DNA of 63,382 nt, from assembly GCA_947258875.1 (NCBI GenBank), contig CAMYKB010000020.1:1-63382 (forward strand). The letters are read 5' to 3'. Below the pieces are notes generated by a model. The model did no database searches. It was given only the letters and a program-made list of their open reading frames with translations, and had not been told where the DNA came from. A program made the translations under genes and the position numbers. The DNA comes from an uncultured Gammaproteobacteria bacterium. Lineage in GTDB: Bacteria; Pseudomonadota; Gammaproteobacteria; CAMYKB01. Position 1 is the stretch's first letter. Every line of letters starts with the position of its first letter. Positions 40,401 to 50,772 of the stretch are shown here, one piece after another.

Positions 40401-40760
40401 GAGGACAACAATGGCTACAGCTTCCTGGTGACTGTAATCGATGGCCAACAAGCCGGCGGGGGCGGTGTTGACCGGTTCCGTATCGAAATCAGCGACAACG
40501 ATAGCGGGCAGCTTGTTTACGATAATGTGTTTGAAGATGGCGCTACCGGTACACCGGCTGTGGAGCAGTTACAGATGATTACCCGGGGCAACATTGTTAT
40601 TCATGACAAGAATAACGCCGCCGCGGCCCCGCAAAAACCCTTGAATATTGGCGCTGATGGTAAAGAGCGCCGGGTAGGCAAGATCAAGGGAATGCTGGAA
40701 TCGTTGGCTCCACACCTTTGTCGGCTGCTTCCGGATGGTGTTTGTGGAGCATCTCGGTGA
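37488..40760 (+). CDS. Large exported multidomain protein (Ig-like, PKD, HYR, post-COAP-1-like)
   Basis: 1090 residues from ATG 37488, preceded by CGGAG; a TTG at 37461 gives an unlikely extension. A signal peptide ends in NTVSA|QEVV. The first 530 residues are repeated beta-sandwich segments without clear names, then Ig-like domains (about 535-705), a PKD-type domain (about 711-795; SSDPDGDSLTYLWSGPFG), an HYR domain (about 795-880), an acidic linker DDSDDSD from a tandem 9-bp repeat (40111-40132), and a C-terminal domain (about 885-1040; GSGFVTGGGIFDSPAGANRR, FGFNAKYHK, LEFQVGGINFHSSDYEYL) resembling the post-COAP-1 domain. No membrane anchor or sorting signal is seen, so it is probably secreted. 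Function unknown. Confidence 0.82.
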   Translation: MSSKSRISLRKILLASVILFHCNTVSAQEVVLNPATMVGQVQVGSEIIKHGYVRVYNTQGVYTAHSNLTNTGTVSPEYQATVDVPAGVIETYKIDAAAYLEDGRDHLFWSKQPVEVTEFTTSTLDLVLSDPAYIQGSVTTTTNQPVYKFGITAVPELIPSINSSTYFVDDVSSSYQFVVQPAANITLKAYYQIVADGPRYDLPERKVSVAAGETISVDYHVEIPSGKVAGVFDLDGPVDVDRYDMSIIKSGVYDSVSVARSNFTGIANTTDYALSGLRDGAYTVYSAVAYLNDGDDRYYFPYAQYSPDRIPTITQGSTELVDVTGYQAFLNGKLNITGTTSLADAVSAYIDAHGVGASIGGRSRDQVDLLGGDFDLIVSEGQWSPRSGSLRLALDDSIEYLNWGLYQDAGAGQYVAGGDTVSQDLTLDLGSVVVTYRVADGGVLSRPYLSGNCRDYDESNQLLSGYSIYSYANNQLDVQQGRVRFDGLAGSCQVTAWATVNGTQTKFSDLDITVEAGATRVVDVEGPVFGTIQPSAGECVNTDAPTYTGVVTDDQGVASVSVNGVEAVLTSTNNPDDLFEVTFSATISLSGDSLTEVVIVATDVSGNTASDTRSVCYDAAPPQLDWVPANGTSLSSSHVTVSGTAIDDAGIKSVTVNGEPVTTTAVNPGGVSFSTELSVVDGENTIEVVATDINDLVTTETRIVTVTHNQVPVAVISAEQFVECTGKGTSVQFDGSLSSDPDGDSLTYLWSGPFGTVTGISPSVVLSVGTHAFSLTVDDGHGGSATVSTRITVQDTQAPTVNVGDDVVLEATSAAGAAYVPVVEAVDSCGEVTVTLAPALASYPVGVTEVLVTATDTAANSASDTLLITVQDLPSDDSDDSDTQSPGSGFVTGGGIFDSPAGANRRDVHQSGRARFGFNAKYHKHATVPMGQLEFQVGGINFHSSDYEYLLVTGARAEIKGRGTVNGDYGSEDNNGYSFLVTVIDGQQAGGGGVDRFRIEISDNDSGQLVYDNVFEDGATGTPAVEQLQMITRGNIVIHDKNNAAAAPQKPLNIGADGKERRVGKIKGMLESLAPHLCRLLPDGVCGASR

Positions 40761-41196
40761 TTTCATGGACGCGTCCTCTGGGGGCGTCGACCATCAGCAG
40801 GATTTGCCCCTGATTGATCTTTTCCTCGAAACTTTTCAGTCTAGAGTTGGGTATGCTGATACCTACCAGACCTGCCGCCCAGGTGCCGAACAAGGCGCCG
40901 GCAAGTGCCAGCATGGGTACGGTGCTGAGCCCGAGCTGACTACCCAGGTCGGTGTATAGATAGCTCAGCACCCCACCGACGAGACCGGTGAGGCCGCCTG
41001 CGATCAGACCCGTCCCCATGCTATGCAACAGATCGCTTTTCTGCAGCATGTTGGCTTCGTGGAGCTGGCCGAGTCCCATGTTGCGGCGGGCGAGAAAGTG
41101 AATGTGAGATGCCTCTATACGCGCCAACAACAGCTCATCCTCGATTTGTTCTGCCGATGCGGTATCTGGGACCATGAAATAGAGTCGTCTTCTCAT
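40684..41196 (-). CDS. Glycine-rich membrane protein of unknown function
   Basis: 170 residues from ATG 41196, which has a strong AAGGAGG six bases upstream; the frame runs open to 41316 but that part lacks a start context. The N-terminal 60 residues look soluble (RLYFMVPDTASAEQIEDELL). Two glycine-rich membrane segments follow (MGTGLIAGGLTGLVGGVLSY and VPMLALAGALFGTWAAGLVG), then a soluble tail with ILLMVDAPRGRVHEITEML. The layout resembles DUF1269-type and magnesium-transporter-associated small proteins; no function can be given. The 3' end overlaps the preceding convergent gene by 77 bases. Confidence 0.78.
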   Translation of the reverse strand: MRRRLYFMVPDTASAEQIEDELLLARIEASHIHFLARRNMGLGQLHEANMLQKSDLLHSMGTGLIAGGLTGLVGGVLSYLYTDLGSQLGLSTVPMLALAGALFGTWAAGLVGISIPNSRLKSFEEKINQGQILLMVDAPRGRVHEITEMLHKHHPEAADKGVEPTIPAFP

Positions 41197-41376
41197 GATG
41201 CGCCTCCTTGGGGAGTGCTCTTTCGTGAGGGCGTGGAAAACCGCCTTACTTTTAAGTATAGACCGTCTGTGGCCGTGTGGTTCGCGCGCTGTATGACATT
41301 TTGCTGTTCTAGCCACTGTTATCCATAGCAGCAGGATCGGGGTATGATGGGGTCAACAGCATAGCGGCAGATTTAA

Positions 41377-42012
<636 letters not shown>

Positions 42013-42170
42013 GGCCCCTGGTCGGTCGCTGACCATAAGTCATGGCGCAGGGATGCGGTGTAGACGGATCTAAGGATGGAATTAATCGGAGGCTCCCTAG
42101 CTAAGTATTTGAATATCGGCTATTCTTAGAGGTCCGCTCAATTGGTTTCAGGAATATCAGGAGAAGAGTA

Positions 42171-42557
42171 ATGGCGCGTGTCACCGTCGAAGATTGTCTG
42201 GATAAAGTCGATAACCGCTTTCAGCTGGTGCTGGTGGCCAGCAAGCGTGCGCGCCAGCTCGCCATGGGCAAGGAACCCCTGGTGGCCTGGGAAAATGACA
42301 AACCCACAGTGGTTGCCCTGCGCGAGATCGCCGAAGACAAGATTGGCCGCGAAATCATGGATGAGGTCCCTGAGGAAAGCTTGTTTGATGAAGTGATCGT
42401 GGCTGATGAGGCCGCCGGCGCTGAAATGATCGCTGTGGCCAGCGATACCCCAGTAACGGAAGCTTCTGATGATAGTAAGGCCGATATCGATGCCAGCGAC
42501 GCCACTGCTGCCGGGGACGTTAGCAGCGCACAGGACAGTGAGCAGCCGGATATCTGA
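42171..42557 (+). CDS. rpoZ: RNA polymerase omega subunit
   Basis: 128 residues beginning [20 protein letters not shown] and containing [15 protein letters not shown], the omega core. It is longer than the 91-residue Escherichia coli protein because of an Asp/Ala/Ser-rich acidic tail from about residue 75. Ribosome-binding site AGGAGAAGAG. Omega supports RNA polymerase assembly and part of the ppGpp site. Confidence 0.96.
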   Translation: MARVTVEDCLDKVDNRFQLVLVASKRARQLAMGKEPLVAWENDKPTVVALREIAEDKIGREIMDEVPEESLFDEVIVADEAAGAEMIAVASDTPVTEASDDSKADIDASDATAAGDVSSAQDSEQPDI

Positions 42558-42578
42558 TACCGGTGTTACGCAGATGCC

Positions 42579-44768
42579 ATGGTTGAGGCCGTTAACACAT
42601 CGAGCGCTGCCGGGTTAAATGCGAGTGATTCGACACGATTTTTGATCAGCAACCTGTGCAGTTTGCTGGAAACCTACCTTGAACCTCAAGATATAAGAGA
42701 TGTCTACCGCGCCTATCTGTTTGGCGCGCAAGCGCATCATGGTCAAACCCGCCTCTCCGGCGAACCCTACATCTACCACCCTCTGGCCGTGGCCCGCACC
42801 ATGGCCGAGATGCGCCTCGATGCCAAAAGCATTATTGCTGCCATCCTGCATGACGTTATAGAAGATACGCCGACAGCAAAGGAACAGCTGGCCAGTGAAT
42901 TCGGTGAAGAGGTTGCTGAACTTGTCGATGGTGTGAGCAAGCTGACACATCTGACCTTCGAATCCAAAGCCGAGGCGCAGGCCGAGAATTTCCGCAAAAT
43001 GATGCTGGCTATTGTCCAGGATATTCGCGTCATCATAGTTAAGCTCGCGGATCGCCTGCACAATATGCGTACCCTGAGCGTGATGCGCCCGGACAAGCGC
43101 CGCCGCATTGCTCGTGAGACCCTCGATATCTATGCGCCTATCGCACAACGACTGGGTATGAATGGCATGCGCCATGAATTGGAAGCGCTGGGTTTTCAGG
43201 CGCTTTATCCGATGCGTTACCGGATTCTCGAAAACAGCGTTAGAAAGTCGCGTGGTAATCGCAAGGAGTTGATGAATAAGATTGAAACCACGATTTGCGG
43301 GCGTCTTGAGGAGGCTGGAATAGAGAGCCGTATCTATGGGCGAGAGAAAAACCTCTATAGTATTTACAAAAAAATGCGACAAAAAAAATTGTCGTTTGCC
43401 GAAGTGTTTGATGTGTTTGCAACGCGCATCGTCGTCAGTGGTGTCGATACCTGTTATCGCGTATTAGGTGTTATCCATAATCTGTATAAACCTGTGCCGG
43501 GGCGTTTCAAGGATTACATTGCGATTCCAAAGATCAATGGCTATCAGTCACTGCACACGGTGTTGTTCGGACCCCATGGTATACCCATTGAGGCGCAGAT
43601 ACGCACCGATGAAATGGACAGGGTGGCGGAATCGGGTATTGCTGCCCACTGGCAGTACAAGACAGGTGACAACAACCGTGACAAGGCACAGGCGCATGCG
43701 CGTCGCTGGCTGAGGGATGTGCTGGAAATCCAAAAACGTGCCGGCAATTCATTAGAGTTTCTGGAAAGCATCAAGGCCGATCTGTTTCCGGATGAAGTCT
43801 ACGTGTTTACACCCGCGGGCGAGATCATGGAGTTGCCGCACGGTGCGACGGCAATCGATTTTGCCTATGCCGTGCATTCCGATGTCGGCAATACCTGCGT
43901 GGCGGTAAAGATCGATCGTCGCCTGGCACCCTTGAGTTCCGAGCTCGAAAGTGGGCAGGCTGTCGAGGTCATTTCGGTGCCTAGTGGCAGGCCGAATCCA
44001 GCCTGGTTAAATTTTGTTGTGACAGCAAAGGCGCGTTCAAATATTCGTCATTTTCTCAAACACCTGCAACGCGAAGAGGCGGTAACACTGGGCCAGCGTT
44101 TGTTAGACAAGGCATTAACAGCGCACGAGACAACCTTGGAAGACCTGGGTAAACGGCCGATCAAGCGCCTGCTCAAGGAATTGGCGTTAGCAGATATGGA
44201 TTCGCTGCTGGAGAGCATAGGCATGGGTGACCGGATGCCGCAATTAGTGGCGCGGCGGCTTGCCAGTCCGGACAAGGCGGCCGGCCAGCGCAACAAGGCA
44301 CGTCCTACCAAGGGTGGGGCCAAAGTACCGCTATCCATCAAGGGCACCGAGGGTATGGTTGTCAGTCTGGCAAAATGCTGCAACCCGATACCCGGAGATA
44401 ACATTGTCGGTATTATGAGTTCCGGGCGTGGCCTGGTGGTGCATCGTGAGTCCTGCCGCAATGTCTCCGGTCGCAAGAGTACTCCGGATCAATGGGTCGA
44501 TGTGCAATGGTCTGAACAAGCTGCAGACGAATTTTCAGCGGGCATACGTGTGCAAACCGCTAATCAGCGTGGCGTTCTGGCAACCCTTGCGGCCAAGGTT
44601 GCAGACCTTAATTCCAATATTGAAAATGTTTCTTTTGAGGAACGTGACGGCAGCACGACTACTATCACCTTCGTATTGAGCGTCAAGGACCGTAAGCATC
44701 TGGCGCGTATCATGCGGGTGGTGCGTGCTATTCCTGAAGTCTTCAAGGTCATGAGAATCAGGGGTTAA
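42579..44768 (+). CDS. spoT: Bifunctional (p)ppGpp synthetase/hydrolase SpoT
   Basis: 729 residues with all domains of a long RelA/SpoT homologue: HD hydrolase (ILHDVIEDT near residue 90, and LADRLHNMRTL), synthetase (RFKDYIAIPKINGYQSLHT and IEAQIRTDEMD), TGS (about 401-460; VYVFTPAGEIMELP), zinc-finger/helical region with CCNPIPGDNI, and C-terminal ACT domain (about 648-729). The intact HD box indicates hydrolase activity. It follows rpoZ by 21 bases. A single such gene is in the window; a separate relA elsewhere is not excluded. Confidence 0.97.
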   Translation: MVEAVNTSSAAGLNASDSTRFLISNLCSLLETYLEPQDIRDVYRAYLFGAQAHHGQTRLSGEPYIYHPLAVARTMAEMRLDAKSIIAAILHDVIEDTPTAKEQLASEFGEEVAELVDGVSKLTHLTFESKAEAQAENFRKMMLAIVQDIRVIIVKLADRLHNMRTLSVMRPDKRRRIARETLDIYAPIAQRLGMNGMRHELEALGFQALYPMRYRILENSVRKSRGNRKELMNKIETTICGRLEEAGIESRIYGREKNLYSIYKKMRQKKLSFAEVFDVFATRIVVSGVDTCYRVLGVIHNLYKPVPGRFKDYIAIPKINGYQSLHTVLFGPHGIPIEAQIRTDEMDRVAESGIAAHWQYKTGDNNRDKAQAHARRWLRDVLEIQKRAGNSLEFLESIKADLFPDEVYVFTPAGEIMELPHGATAIDFAYAVHSDVGNTCVAVKIDRRLAPLSSELESGQAVEVISVPSGRPNPAWLNFVVTAKARSNIRHFLKHLQREEAVTLGQRLLDKALTAHETTLEDLGKRPIKRLLKELALADMDSLLESIGMGDRMPQLVARRLASPDKAAGQRNKARPTKGGAKVPLSIKGTEGMVVSLAKCCNPIPGDNIVGIMSSGRGLVVHRESCRNVSGRKSTPDQWVDVQWSEQAADEFSAGIRVQTANQRGVLATLAAKVADLNSNIENVSFEERDGSTTTITFVLSVKDRKHLARIMRVVRAIPEVFKVMRIRG

Positions 44769-44857
44769 CACGCTACACTGTGTCCGCTAAAGGGCGGGCT
44801 TGCTAATACCGTCTGTTTCAGAATATATATACGTTTACCATAAACTCGGAGATCATG

Positions 44858-45259
44858 ATGCCCCGCTCTATCATCTCGACCGACAACGCTCCACAGGCTA
44901 TCGGTACATACTCGCAAGCCGTCAAGACCAATAACACGGTTTATGTTTCAGGCCAAATCCCATTGCTGCCGCACACCATGGAACTTGTAGGGGGTGATAT
45001 GGAGGCGCAGATTCGCCAGGTCTTCGATAATTTGCAAGCCGTTGCAATGGCAGCCGGTGGTAATTTCGATGATGTCGTCAAGCTTAATATTTTCCTAACT
45101 GATCTTGGTCATTTTCCATTGGTAAACGAAATTATGGCGGAGTACTTTCGGCAACCTTATCCGGCACGCGCGGCGATAGGTGTTGCGGCTTTGCCGAAAG
45201 ACGCGGCGGTAGAGATGGATGCGATCATGGAGTTGCCTGAAGACAACGATCAGGATTGA
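44858..45259 (+). CDS. ridA: 2-iminobutanoate/2-iminopropanoate deaminase RidA
   Basis: 133 residues (ATG 44858; a second ATG directly before at 44855). RidA/YjgF signatures: [22 protein letters not shown], and the C-terminal [23 protein letters not shown] with the substrate-binding arginine. It clears reactive enamines and imines produced by PLP enzymes. It lies between spoT and recG, the position of trmH in Escherichia coli. Confidence 0.95.
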   Translation: MPRSIISTDNAPQAIGTYSQAVKTNNTVYVSGQIPLLPHTMELVGGDMEAQIRQVFDNLQAVAMAAGGNFDDVVKLNIFLTDLGHFPLVNEIMAEYFRQPYPARAAIGVAALPKDAAVEMDAIMELPEDNDQD

Positions 45260-45268
45260 TCGCGGCTG

Positions 45269-47338
45269 GTGCCATCTGTCACAACACTGAGCGGTGTCGG
45301 GCCGCGTGTCGCTGAGCGGCTTGCCAGATTAGGTATAGATCGTGTCCAGGATCTGTTGTTCCATTTACCGATTCGTTACCAGGACCGTACCCGGGTCATA
45401 CCCATGGGCAGCCTGCGTCCGGCAGATGAGGTAGTGGTAGAGGGTGTCGTGATGCATGCTGAAGTGGCATTTCGCAGACGGCGTAGTTTGCTGGTGCGTA
45501 TTGCCGATGGTAGCGGTCAAATCACGCTGCGGTTTTTCCATTTCAATGCCACACAACAACAGAATCTGTGCCGGGGTGCACGCGTACGTTGTTTTGGCGA
45601 GACACGGCGTGGCCCCTCCAGCCTGGAAATGGTGCATCCGGAATATCGAGTTATTCAGAGTGATGAACCCGATGGTGTCGAAGAGCATCTGACGCCGATC
45701 TATTCCACTACCGAGGGTGTGCACCAGATCGGCTTGCGTAAACTGACATCACAGGCCTTACAGTGGTTGTCTTCGCATCACGATGAATTGTCTGAATTGA
45801 TCCCGGATGATTATTTTCCAGGCGCATCGTTTCCGGCGCTTGCTGATGCGCTTCAATATATTCACAGACCGCCGCCGGATGCAGACATTGGACAACTGAC
45901 TGAAGTCAGGCACCCTGCACAACGGCGGTTGGTTTTTGAAGAATTGCTGGCGCAGCAACTGAGCCTCGTGCGATTACGTGCGCGCCTGCGTAAGCAGTCG
46001 GCACCGGTAATACGTGTAGCGGATAAACTGTTGGATAGCTTTATGCAGGCCTTGCCGTTTGAACTTACCGGGGCTCAACAACGGGTTATCGAACAGCTGC
46101 GGGATGATATCCGCCAGGCACATCCGATGCTGCGCCTGGTGCAGGGAGATGTGGGTTCGGGGAAGACAGTGGTTGCCGCCGCAGCCTGCCTTAAAGTGGT
46201 GGAGGCGGGTTTACAGGCGGCATTGATGGCGCCCACAGAAATTCTTGCCGAGCAACACTACCGCAGTTTTGCCGGCTGGCTGGAACCTCTTGGCCTCAAG
46301 GTTGCCTGGCTGTCCGGTAAGTTGAAAGCCGCGCAACGCCGAGAGATGCTTGAGATGATCGCATCAGGTGATGCCAATGTCATCGTGGGTACTCACGCCC
46401 TGTTTCAGGATGATGTCACTTTTAAATCACTGGCGCTGGTGGTCATCGATGAGCAGCACCGTTTCGGCGTGCATCAGCGTCTGGCATTGCGCGAAAAAGG
46501 TGTCAGGGATGGCCGTTATCCACACCAGTTGATCATGACGGCAACACCCATTCCGCGCACCCTGGCCATGACCGCATATGCCGACCTGGATTATTCGGTT
46601 GTTGATGAACTGCCGCCGGGGCGTACACCGGTAAAAACAGTAGCGATTGCCGACAACCGTCGTGCCGAGGTCGTGGAGCGTGTCAGCCGTGCCTGCGGGC
46701 AGGGCCGTCAGGCCTACTGGGTGTGCACCCTGATTGATGAGTCCGAGGCATTACAGTGTCAGGCTGCCGAAGACGCCTATGCTTCGTTGACCGAGGCCTT
46801 GCCACATTTGGCGGTTGGGTTGGTGCACGGACGCATGAAACCCCAGGATAAAGAAGAGGTGATGCAGCGTTTCACGCAGGCAGGAATCGACCTGCTGGTG
46901 GCGACTACGGTGATCGAGGTTGGAGTGGACGTGCCCAATGCCTCGCTGATGATTATCGAGAATGCGGAACGTCTGGGTCTTGCCCAACTGCACCAACTAC
47001 GCGGGCGCGTAGGTCGTGGCAACACCGAGAGCAGTTGCGTGCTTATGTATCGCACACCGCTGACTGCTAACGCGAAACAACGCATCGACGCCATGCGTAA
47101 AACCACCGACGGTTTTGAGATTGCGCGTATTGATCTCGAACTACGCGGGCCGGGAGAAGTGTTGGGTACACGGCAAACCGGCCTGATGCAGTTGCAGATT
47201 GCCGATATCGTGCGCGATCAGGAATTGTTGCCACGCATACAGGAGACTGCCAAACGCCTGCTGGCAGAGCACCCGGAATGTGTTGAACCATTGATACAGC
47301 GCTGGCTGGGGGATGCGGTACAGTTCGGTCAGGTATGA
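45269..47338 (+). CDS. recG: ATP-dependent DNA helicase RecG
   Basis: 689 residues from GTG 45269, family length. The wedge domain ([18 protein letters not shown]) precedes the helicase core: [17 protein letters not shown] (Walker A, near 292), [11 protein letters not shown] (motif II), [15 protein letters not shown] (III), and QLRGRVGRG (VI). RecG remodels stalled replication forks. Its stop overlaps the nfi start (ATGA at 47335). Confidence 0.97.
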   Translation: MPSVTTLSGVGPRVAERLARLGIDRVQDLLFHLPIRYQDRTRVIPMGSLRPADEVVVEGVVMHAEVAFRRRRSLLVRIADGSGQITLRFFHFNATQQQNLCRGARVRCFGETRRGPSSLEMVHPEYRVIQSDEPDGVEEHLTPIYSTTEGVHQIGLRKLTSQALQWLSSHHDELSELIPDDYFPGASFPALADALQYIHRPPPDADIGQLTEVRHPAQRRLVFEELLAQQLSLVRLRARLRKQSAPVIRVADKLLDSFMQALPFELTGAQQRVIEQLRDDIRQAHPMLRLVQGDVGSGKTVVAAAACLKVVEAGLQAALMAPTEILAEQHYRSFAGWLEPLGLKVAWLSGKLKAAQRREMLEMIASGDANVIVGTHALFQDDVTFKSLALVVIDEQHRFGVHQRLALREKGVRDGRYPHQLIMTATPIPRTLAMTAYADLDYSVVDELPPGRTPVKTVAIADNRRAEVVERVSRACGQGRQAYWVCTLIDESEALQCQAAEDAYASLTEALPHLAVGLVHGRMKPQDKEEVMQRFTQAGIDLLVATTVIEVGVDVPNASLMIIENAERLGLAQLHQLRGRVGRGNTESSCVLMYRTPLTANAKQRIDAMRKTTDGFEIARIDLELRGPGEVLGTRQTGLMQLQIADIVRDQELLPRIQETAKRLLAEHPECVEPLIQRWLGDAVQFGQV

Positions 47339-47997
47339 AGGCTGCATCCATCCACAGCTGGGACGTCTCGCCGACAGAGGCGCGCGCTATCCAGGAACGC
47401 TTGCGTGAGCGCGTGATCAGGGTTGATGATCTGCTACCGGTAAAATATGTCGCCGGCGTAGATGTTGGTTTCGAGGATAACGGTAGTATCACGCGCGCCG
47501 CCGTGGTGGTGCTGTCATACCCGGGTCTGGCTGGTGTGGATCAGGCCATCGCACGCCAGCCGACACGCTTCCCATATGTGCCAGGCCTGCTATCGTTTCG
47601 TGAAGCCCCGGCGGTGCTCGCCGCACTGAATAAAATTTCTACACAGCCAGATCTGTTGCTATGCGATGGCCAGGGTATTGCACACCCCCGCCGCCTTGGT
47701 ATTGCCGCGCATCTGGGTGTGTTGTGTGATGTTCCCGCAATCGGTGTCGCGAAATCACGCCTGATAGGTCATCATGCTGAGGTTCCCGATGTGCGCGGTG
47801 CGTGGGTACCGTTGATAGATAAAGACGAGGTCATCGGGGCGGTATTGCGAACGCGGGTGCATGTCAAGCCGCTTTATATTTCTGTTGGCCACAGGATCAG
47901 TCTGGAGACTGCAGTCGATTATGTGATGTCCTGCACCACCCGCTACCGTTTGCCAGAAACCACCCGGCAAGCCGACCGCCTGGCATCACGGCGTTGA
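47335..47997 (+). CDS. nfi: Endonuclease V (deoxyinosine 3'-endonuclease)
   Basis: 220 residues. The catalytic pattern is complete: [13 protein letters not shown] (Asp), FVP-like [13 protein letters not shown] (wedge and Glu), [21 protein letters not shown] (Asp/His) and GVAKSRLIG. The enzyme nicks DNA near deoxyinosine. Start codon overlaps the recG stop by four bases, so recG-nfi are translationally coupled, joining fork repair with deaminated-base repair. Confidence 0.95.
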   Translation: MKAASIHSWDVSPTEARAIQERLRERVIRVDDLLPVKYVAGVDVGFEDNGSITRAAVVVLSYPGLAGVDQAIARQPTRFPYVPGLLSFREAPAVLAALNKISTQPDLLLCDGQGIAHPRRLGIAAHLGVLCDVPAIGVAKSRLIGHHAEVPDVRGAWVPLIDKDEVIGAVLRTRVHVKPLYISVGHRISLETAVDYVMSCTTRYRLPETTRQADRLASRR

Positions 47998-48069
47998 ATC
48001 TTCACGTATACACAAATGCAGAGTCATGTGACAATGCGCTGATACCCTGTTGATATAAAAGGTCCGCCC

Positions 48070-49026
48070 ATGTTGTTGCAGAAAAAACCGGTTAATGCCG
48101 TTAACGAATTGGTCAAGTCATACCTGAAAGACGCCTCGGCAGCCTGCCGGCGTGTAAATAAAAAAGTTGATCGTGAGGCGCTACACGATTTTCGTGTCGC
48201 TACACGTCGCTTGCGCACCATGCATAATGCCTACATCAAGTACCCAAAGAGTAAGGTGGAGGCGAAGGCCGACCATCTGCTGAAGCGGCTGGCCGATACC
48301 ACCAACCGGGCGCGTGACTGTGAGGTGCAGCTGCTTTGGCTGCAACAGCAACGCAGTGCGTTGCAGCCAGACGAGCAACCAGGGTATGAGTGGCTGTATG
48401 AGCGTATCAGACAAAGCCTGGGCACTGAGTATCGCCACCTGCGTAACGGCTTGTCGATCCAGTTCGATGAGGTAAAAGAACTGCTGGGCAAGCAAAGGGC
48501 AAAGGCGGTTACAAGTGACAAGCCTGCTTTTCGTGAGCTGGCGGCTGGGAAGATAGAGAAACAGGCGCATAAGTTTCAGAAGCACATGCAGGCATACCAA
48601 AAAGGCAAGGGTGATGCCGCTATGCACAGGGCGCGTATTTCAGCAAAGAAGCTGCGCTATCTGGTTGAACCGTTGAGTAAACATCTTGAGGGTGCTGAGC
48701 CCGTAATCAAGCAGTTAAAAGCGACGCAAGAGGTGTTGGGCAAATTGCACGACCTGCAGTTACTTGCAGCCGAACTTGCGTCGGTGTCGAAACTGGTAGG
48801 CGCGGAACATTATCAGTTGCTCATGGAACAGTCCCTCGACGCGGACCCCTGTGAAGCAATGCCGCACGATGAGCGCCTGGCTGGTTTGGTCACGCTGGGG
48901 CGGACTGTACAACGGGAACGTTTATCACTGCTTGAACAGTTTAGAGATATGGCGGGTACCACGCCACTGGATGAGGTGTTGCCCCCGTTGATAGCACATC
49001 TGCATCAGACCAAGGCTGCTGCCTAG
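48070..49026 (+). CDS. CHAD-domain protein
   Basis: 318 residues consisting of two helical CHAD repeats. Conserved histidine- and arginine-rich helices are HDFRVATRRLRTMHNAY near residue 40 and MHRARISAKKLRYLVEPL near 185. CHAD proteins bind inorganic polyphosphate and often associate with polyphosphate granules. No CYTH triphosphatase domain is fused. It is the last plus-strand gene of the gmk-nfi stretch and convergent with folE. Confidence 0.9.
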   Translation: MLLQKKPVNAVNELVKSYLKDASAACRRVNKKVDREALHDFRVATRRLRTMHNAYIKYPKSKVEAKADHLLKRLADTTNRARDCEVQLLWLQQQRSALQPDEQPGYEWLYERIRQSLGTEYRHLRNGLSIQFDEVKELLGKQRAKAVTSDKPAFRELAAGKIEKQAHKFQKHMQAYQKGKGDAAMHRARISAKKLRYLVEPLSKHLEGAEPVIKQLKATQEVLGKLHDLQLLAAELASVSKLVGAEHYQLLMEQSLDADPCEAMPHDERLAGLVTLGRTVQRERLSLLEQFRDMAGTTPLDEVLPPLIAHLHQTKAAA

Positions 49027-49063
49027 TCACATGGGCTGCGATCTTGCCGGGGTTATCTTTACC

Positions 49064-49693
49064 CTAGCGGATCAGTTCCAGGAACTCGCCGCGGGTACGG
49101 TCATTGTTGCGGAAGGTGCCCAGCATTGAACTGGTTACGGTGCGACTATCCTGTTTTTGTACACCGCGCATCACCATGCAAAAATGGCTGGCTTCGATGA
49201 CAACCGCCACGCCATGCGCACCCAGGATGTCCATCAAGCCCTCGGCGATCTGCGTGGTCAACCGTTCCTGCACCTGTAACCTGCGCGCAAATACATCGAT
49301 CACGCGTGCGATCTTGCTGAGGCCAATCACCTTACCATTTGGCAGGTAACCAACATGGGCGTGACCGAAAAACGGCAACATATGGTGTTCGCATAAAGAG
49401 TAAAATTCGACGTCCTTGACGATCACCATTTCTTCGCAATTCTCTTCGAAGAGGGCGTCCCTGACTACGTCCTCCACCGTCATCTCGTAGCCGCTGGTGA
49501 GGAAATCCATTGCCTTGGCAACACGTTGCGGTGTTTTAACCAGGCCCTCACGCCGTGGGTCTTCGCTCAGGCGTACCAACATATTGCGCACCAGTCCCTC
49601 GAATTCTTCGTCATAGACCTTGCCATTGGCCTCCAGGCTGCCGGCGTAGTGGCCGTTCTTGTGCAGCGTGTCCATGTCTTTCTTTTTAGTCAT
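49064..49693 (-). CDS. folE: GTP cyclohydrolase I
   Basis: 209 residues. The zinc and active-site residues lie in [20 protein letters not shown] (Cys, His) and [17 protein letters not shown] (second Cys replaced by Gln-containing GVQKQ as in many FolE, with SRTVTSS conserved). GTP and product binding region [20 protein letters not shown]. It begins folate or queuosine-related pterin synthesis. The first two residues before the family core ([12 protein letters not shown]) make the start slightly uncertain. Single gene between intergenic gaps. Confidence 0.95.
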   Translation of the reverse strand: MTKKKDMDTLHKNGHYAGSLEANGKVYDEEFEGLVRNMLVRLSEDPRREGLVKTPQRVAKAMDFLTSGYEMTVEDVVRDALFEENCEEMVIVKDVEFYSLCEHHMLPFFGHAHVGYLPNGKVIGLSKIARVIDVFARRLQVQERLTTQIAEGLMDILGAHGVAVVIEASHFCMVMRGVQKQDSRTVTSSMLGTFRNNDRTRGEFLELIR

Positions 49694-49974
49694 ACAAGTT
49701 CCTTGCGCTGTTATCGAGGGCAGCGGATTGAATCATCGGGTCATCATACCAGACTTGCACGCGGGCTTTAAGTTGGTTGCGGACCATAAAATGTCCCGGT
49801 TATGTGTTATCCGGATATCATTAATTTCGGACTTCCTGTATTCACTTAAGTCGAAACTATGCGGTGAGATGTTGCTGTTTGTAATGCCACGAAAAATGTC
49901 TTGTACAAGACAGGCTTCTCAAAATTACGCTAACAAGCGACAAAGATGCGGGGCGGGCGAAATGCTCGCGATTT

Positions 49975-50772
49975 TTATTCGCCGATATTTAACAGTAATC
50001 CCTGTATGCGCGCGACTTGGAAAATCCTCAGGAATATCAGCATGGCAATAATTATGTAGACGACGTTAAGACCGGCCGCCATGAGAAAATGGTAGGTGGA
50101 AAAACTGTTATCGAGCAGAACGCTGCGCATACCTTCGAAGACATGACTGGAAGGTAGTGCGACGGCGATGCCCTGTGCCCAGCCTGGCAGTATCTCAATG
50201 GGATAATAGATGCCACTGATGGGGGCAATCGCAAATACTGCAACCCAGGCGAGGCTCTCGGCACCCAGGCCATATTTCAATACCAGCCCCGCAATGATGA
50301 TGCCCATCGCCCAACCCATAACCAGCAGGTTCATAAAAAAGGCAATCAATGGTAGGCCCAGGTCAAAAATTGAATAATGGTATAGTGGTATTGCTAGCAA
50401 GGCAGCAGGGATGATGCCAACCAGGGTGCGGATCACACTGATGCCGATCAGTGACAGCACCAGTTCATAGGGTTTGAGTGGGCTGACAAACAAATGCCCC
50501 AGATTGCGTGAATACAGTTCTTCATAAAAGGGTAAGGTTACACCCAGTTGCGAACGGAACAGTACGTCCCATAACAATACCGCAGATATCAGCAAGCCGC
50601 TGGCCTGTGCAACTAATGTGCTGTGACCCATGAAGAATTTTGTGATCAGTCCCCACATGATCATTTGCACGGTCGGCCAGTAGGCCAGCTCAAGAATGCG
50701 TGGCCAGGAGCTGCGCAATAAGTAGGTATAGCGCAATATCATTGCAGCAATACGCATCATTGATCGTGTCAT
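49975..50772 (-). CDS. ABC-2 type transporter permease
   Basis: 265 residues with six predicted membrane segments and the ABC-2 domain layout (LLRSSWPRILELAYWPTVQM at the start, later FAIAPISGIYYPIEILPGWA). Start overlaps the ATPase gene stop by four bases, so the two form an exporter. Substrate is unknown; the pair resembles export systems for drugs, lipids or polysaccharides. Confidence 0.88.
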   Translation of the reverse strand: MTRSMMRIAAMILRYTYLLRSSWPRILELAYWPTVQMIMWGLITKFFMGHSTLVAQASGLLISAVLLWDVLFRSQLGVTLPFYEELYSRNLGHLFVSPLKPYELVLSLIGISVIRTLVGIIPAALLAIPLYHYSIFDLGLPLIAFFMNLLVMGWAMGIIIAGLVLKYGLGAESLAWVAVFAIAPISGIYYPIEILPGWAQGIAVALPSSHVFEGMRSVLLDNSFSTYHFLMAAGLNVVYIIIAMLIFLRIFQVARIQGLLLNIGE

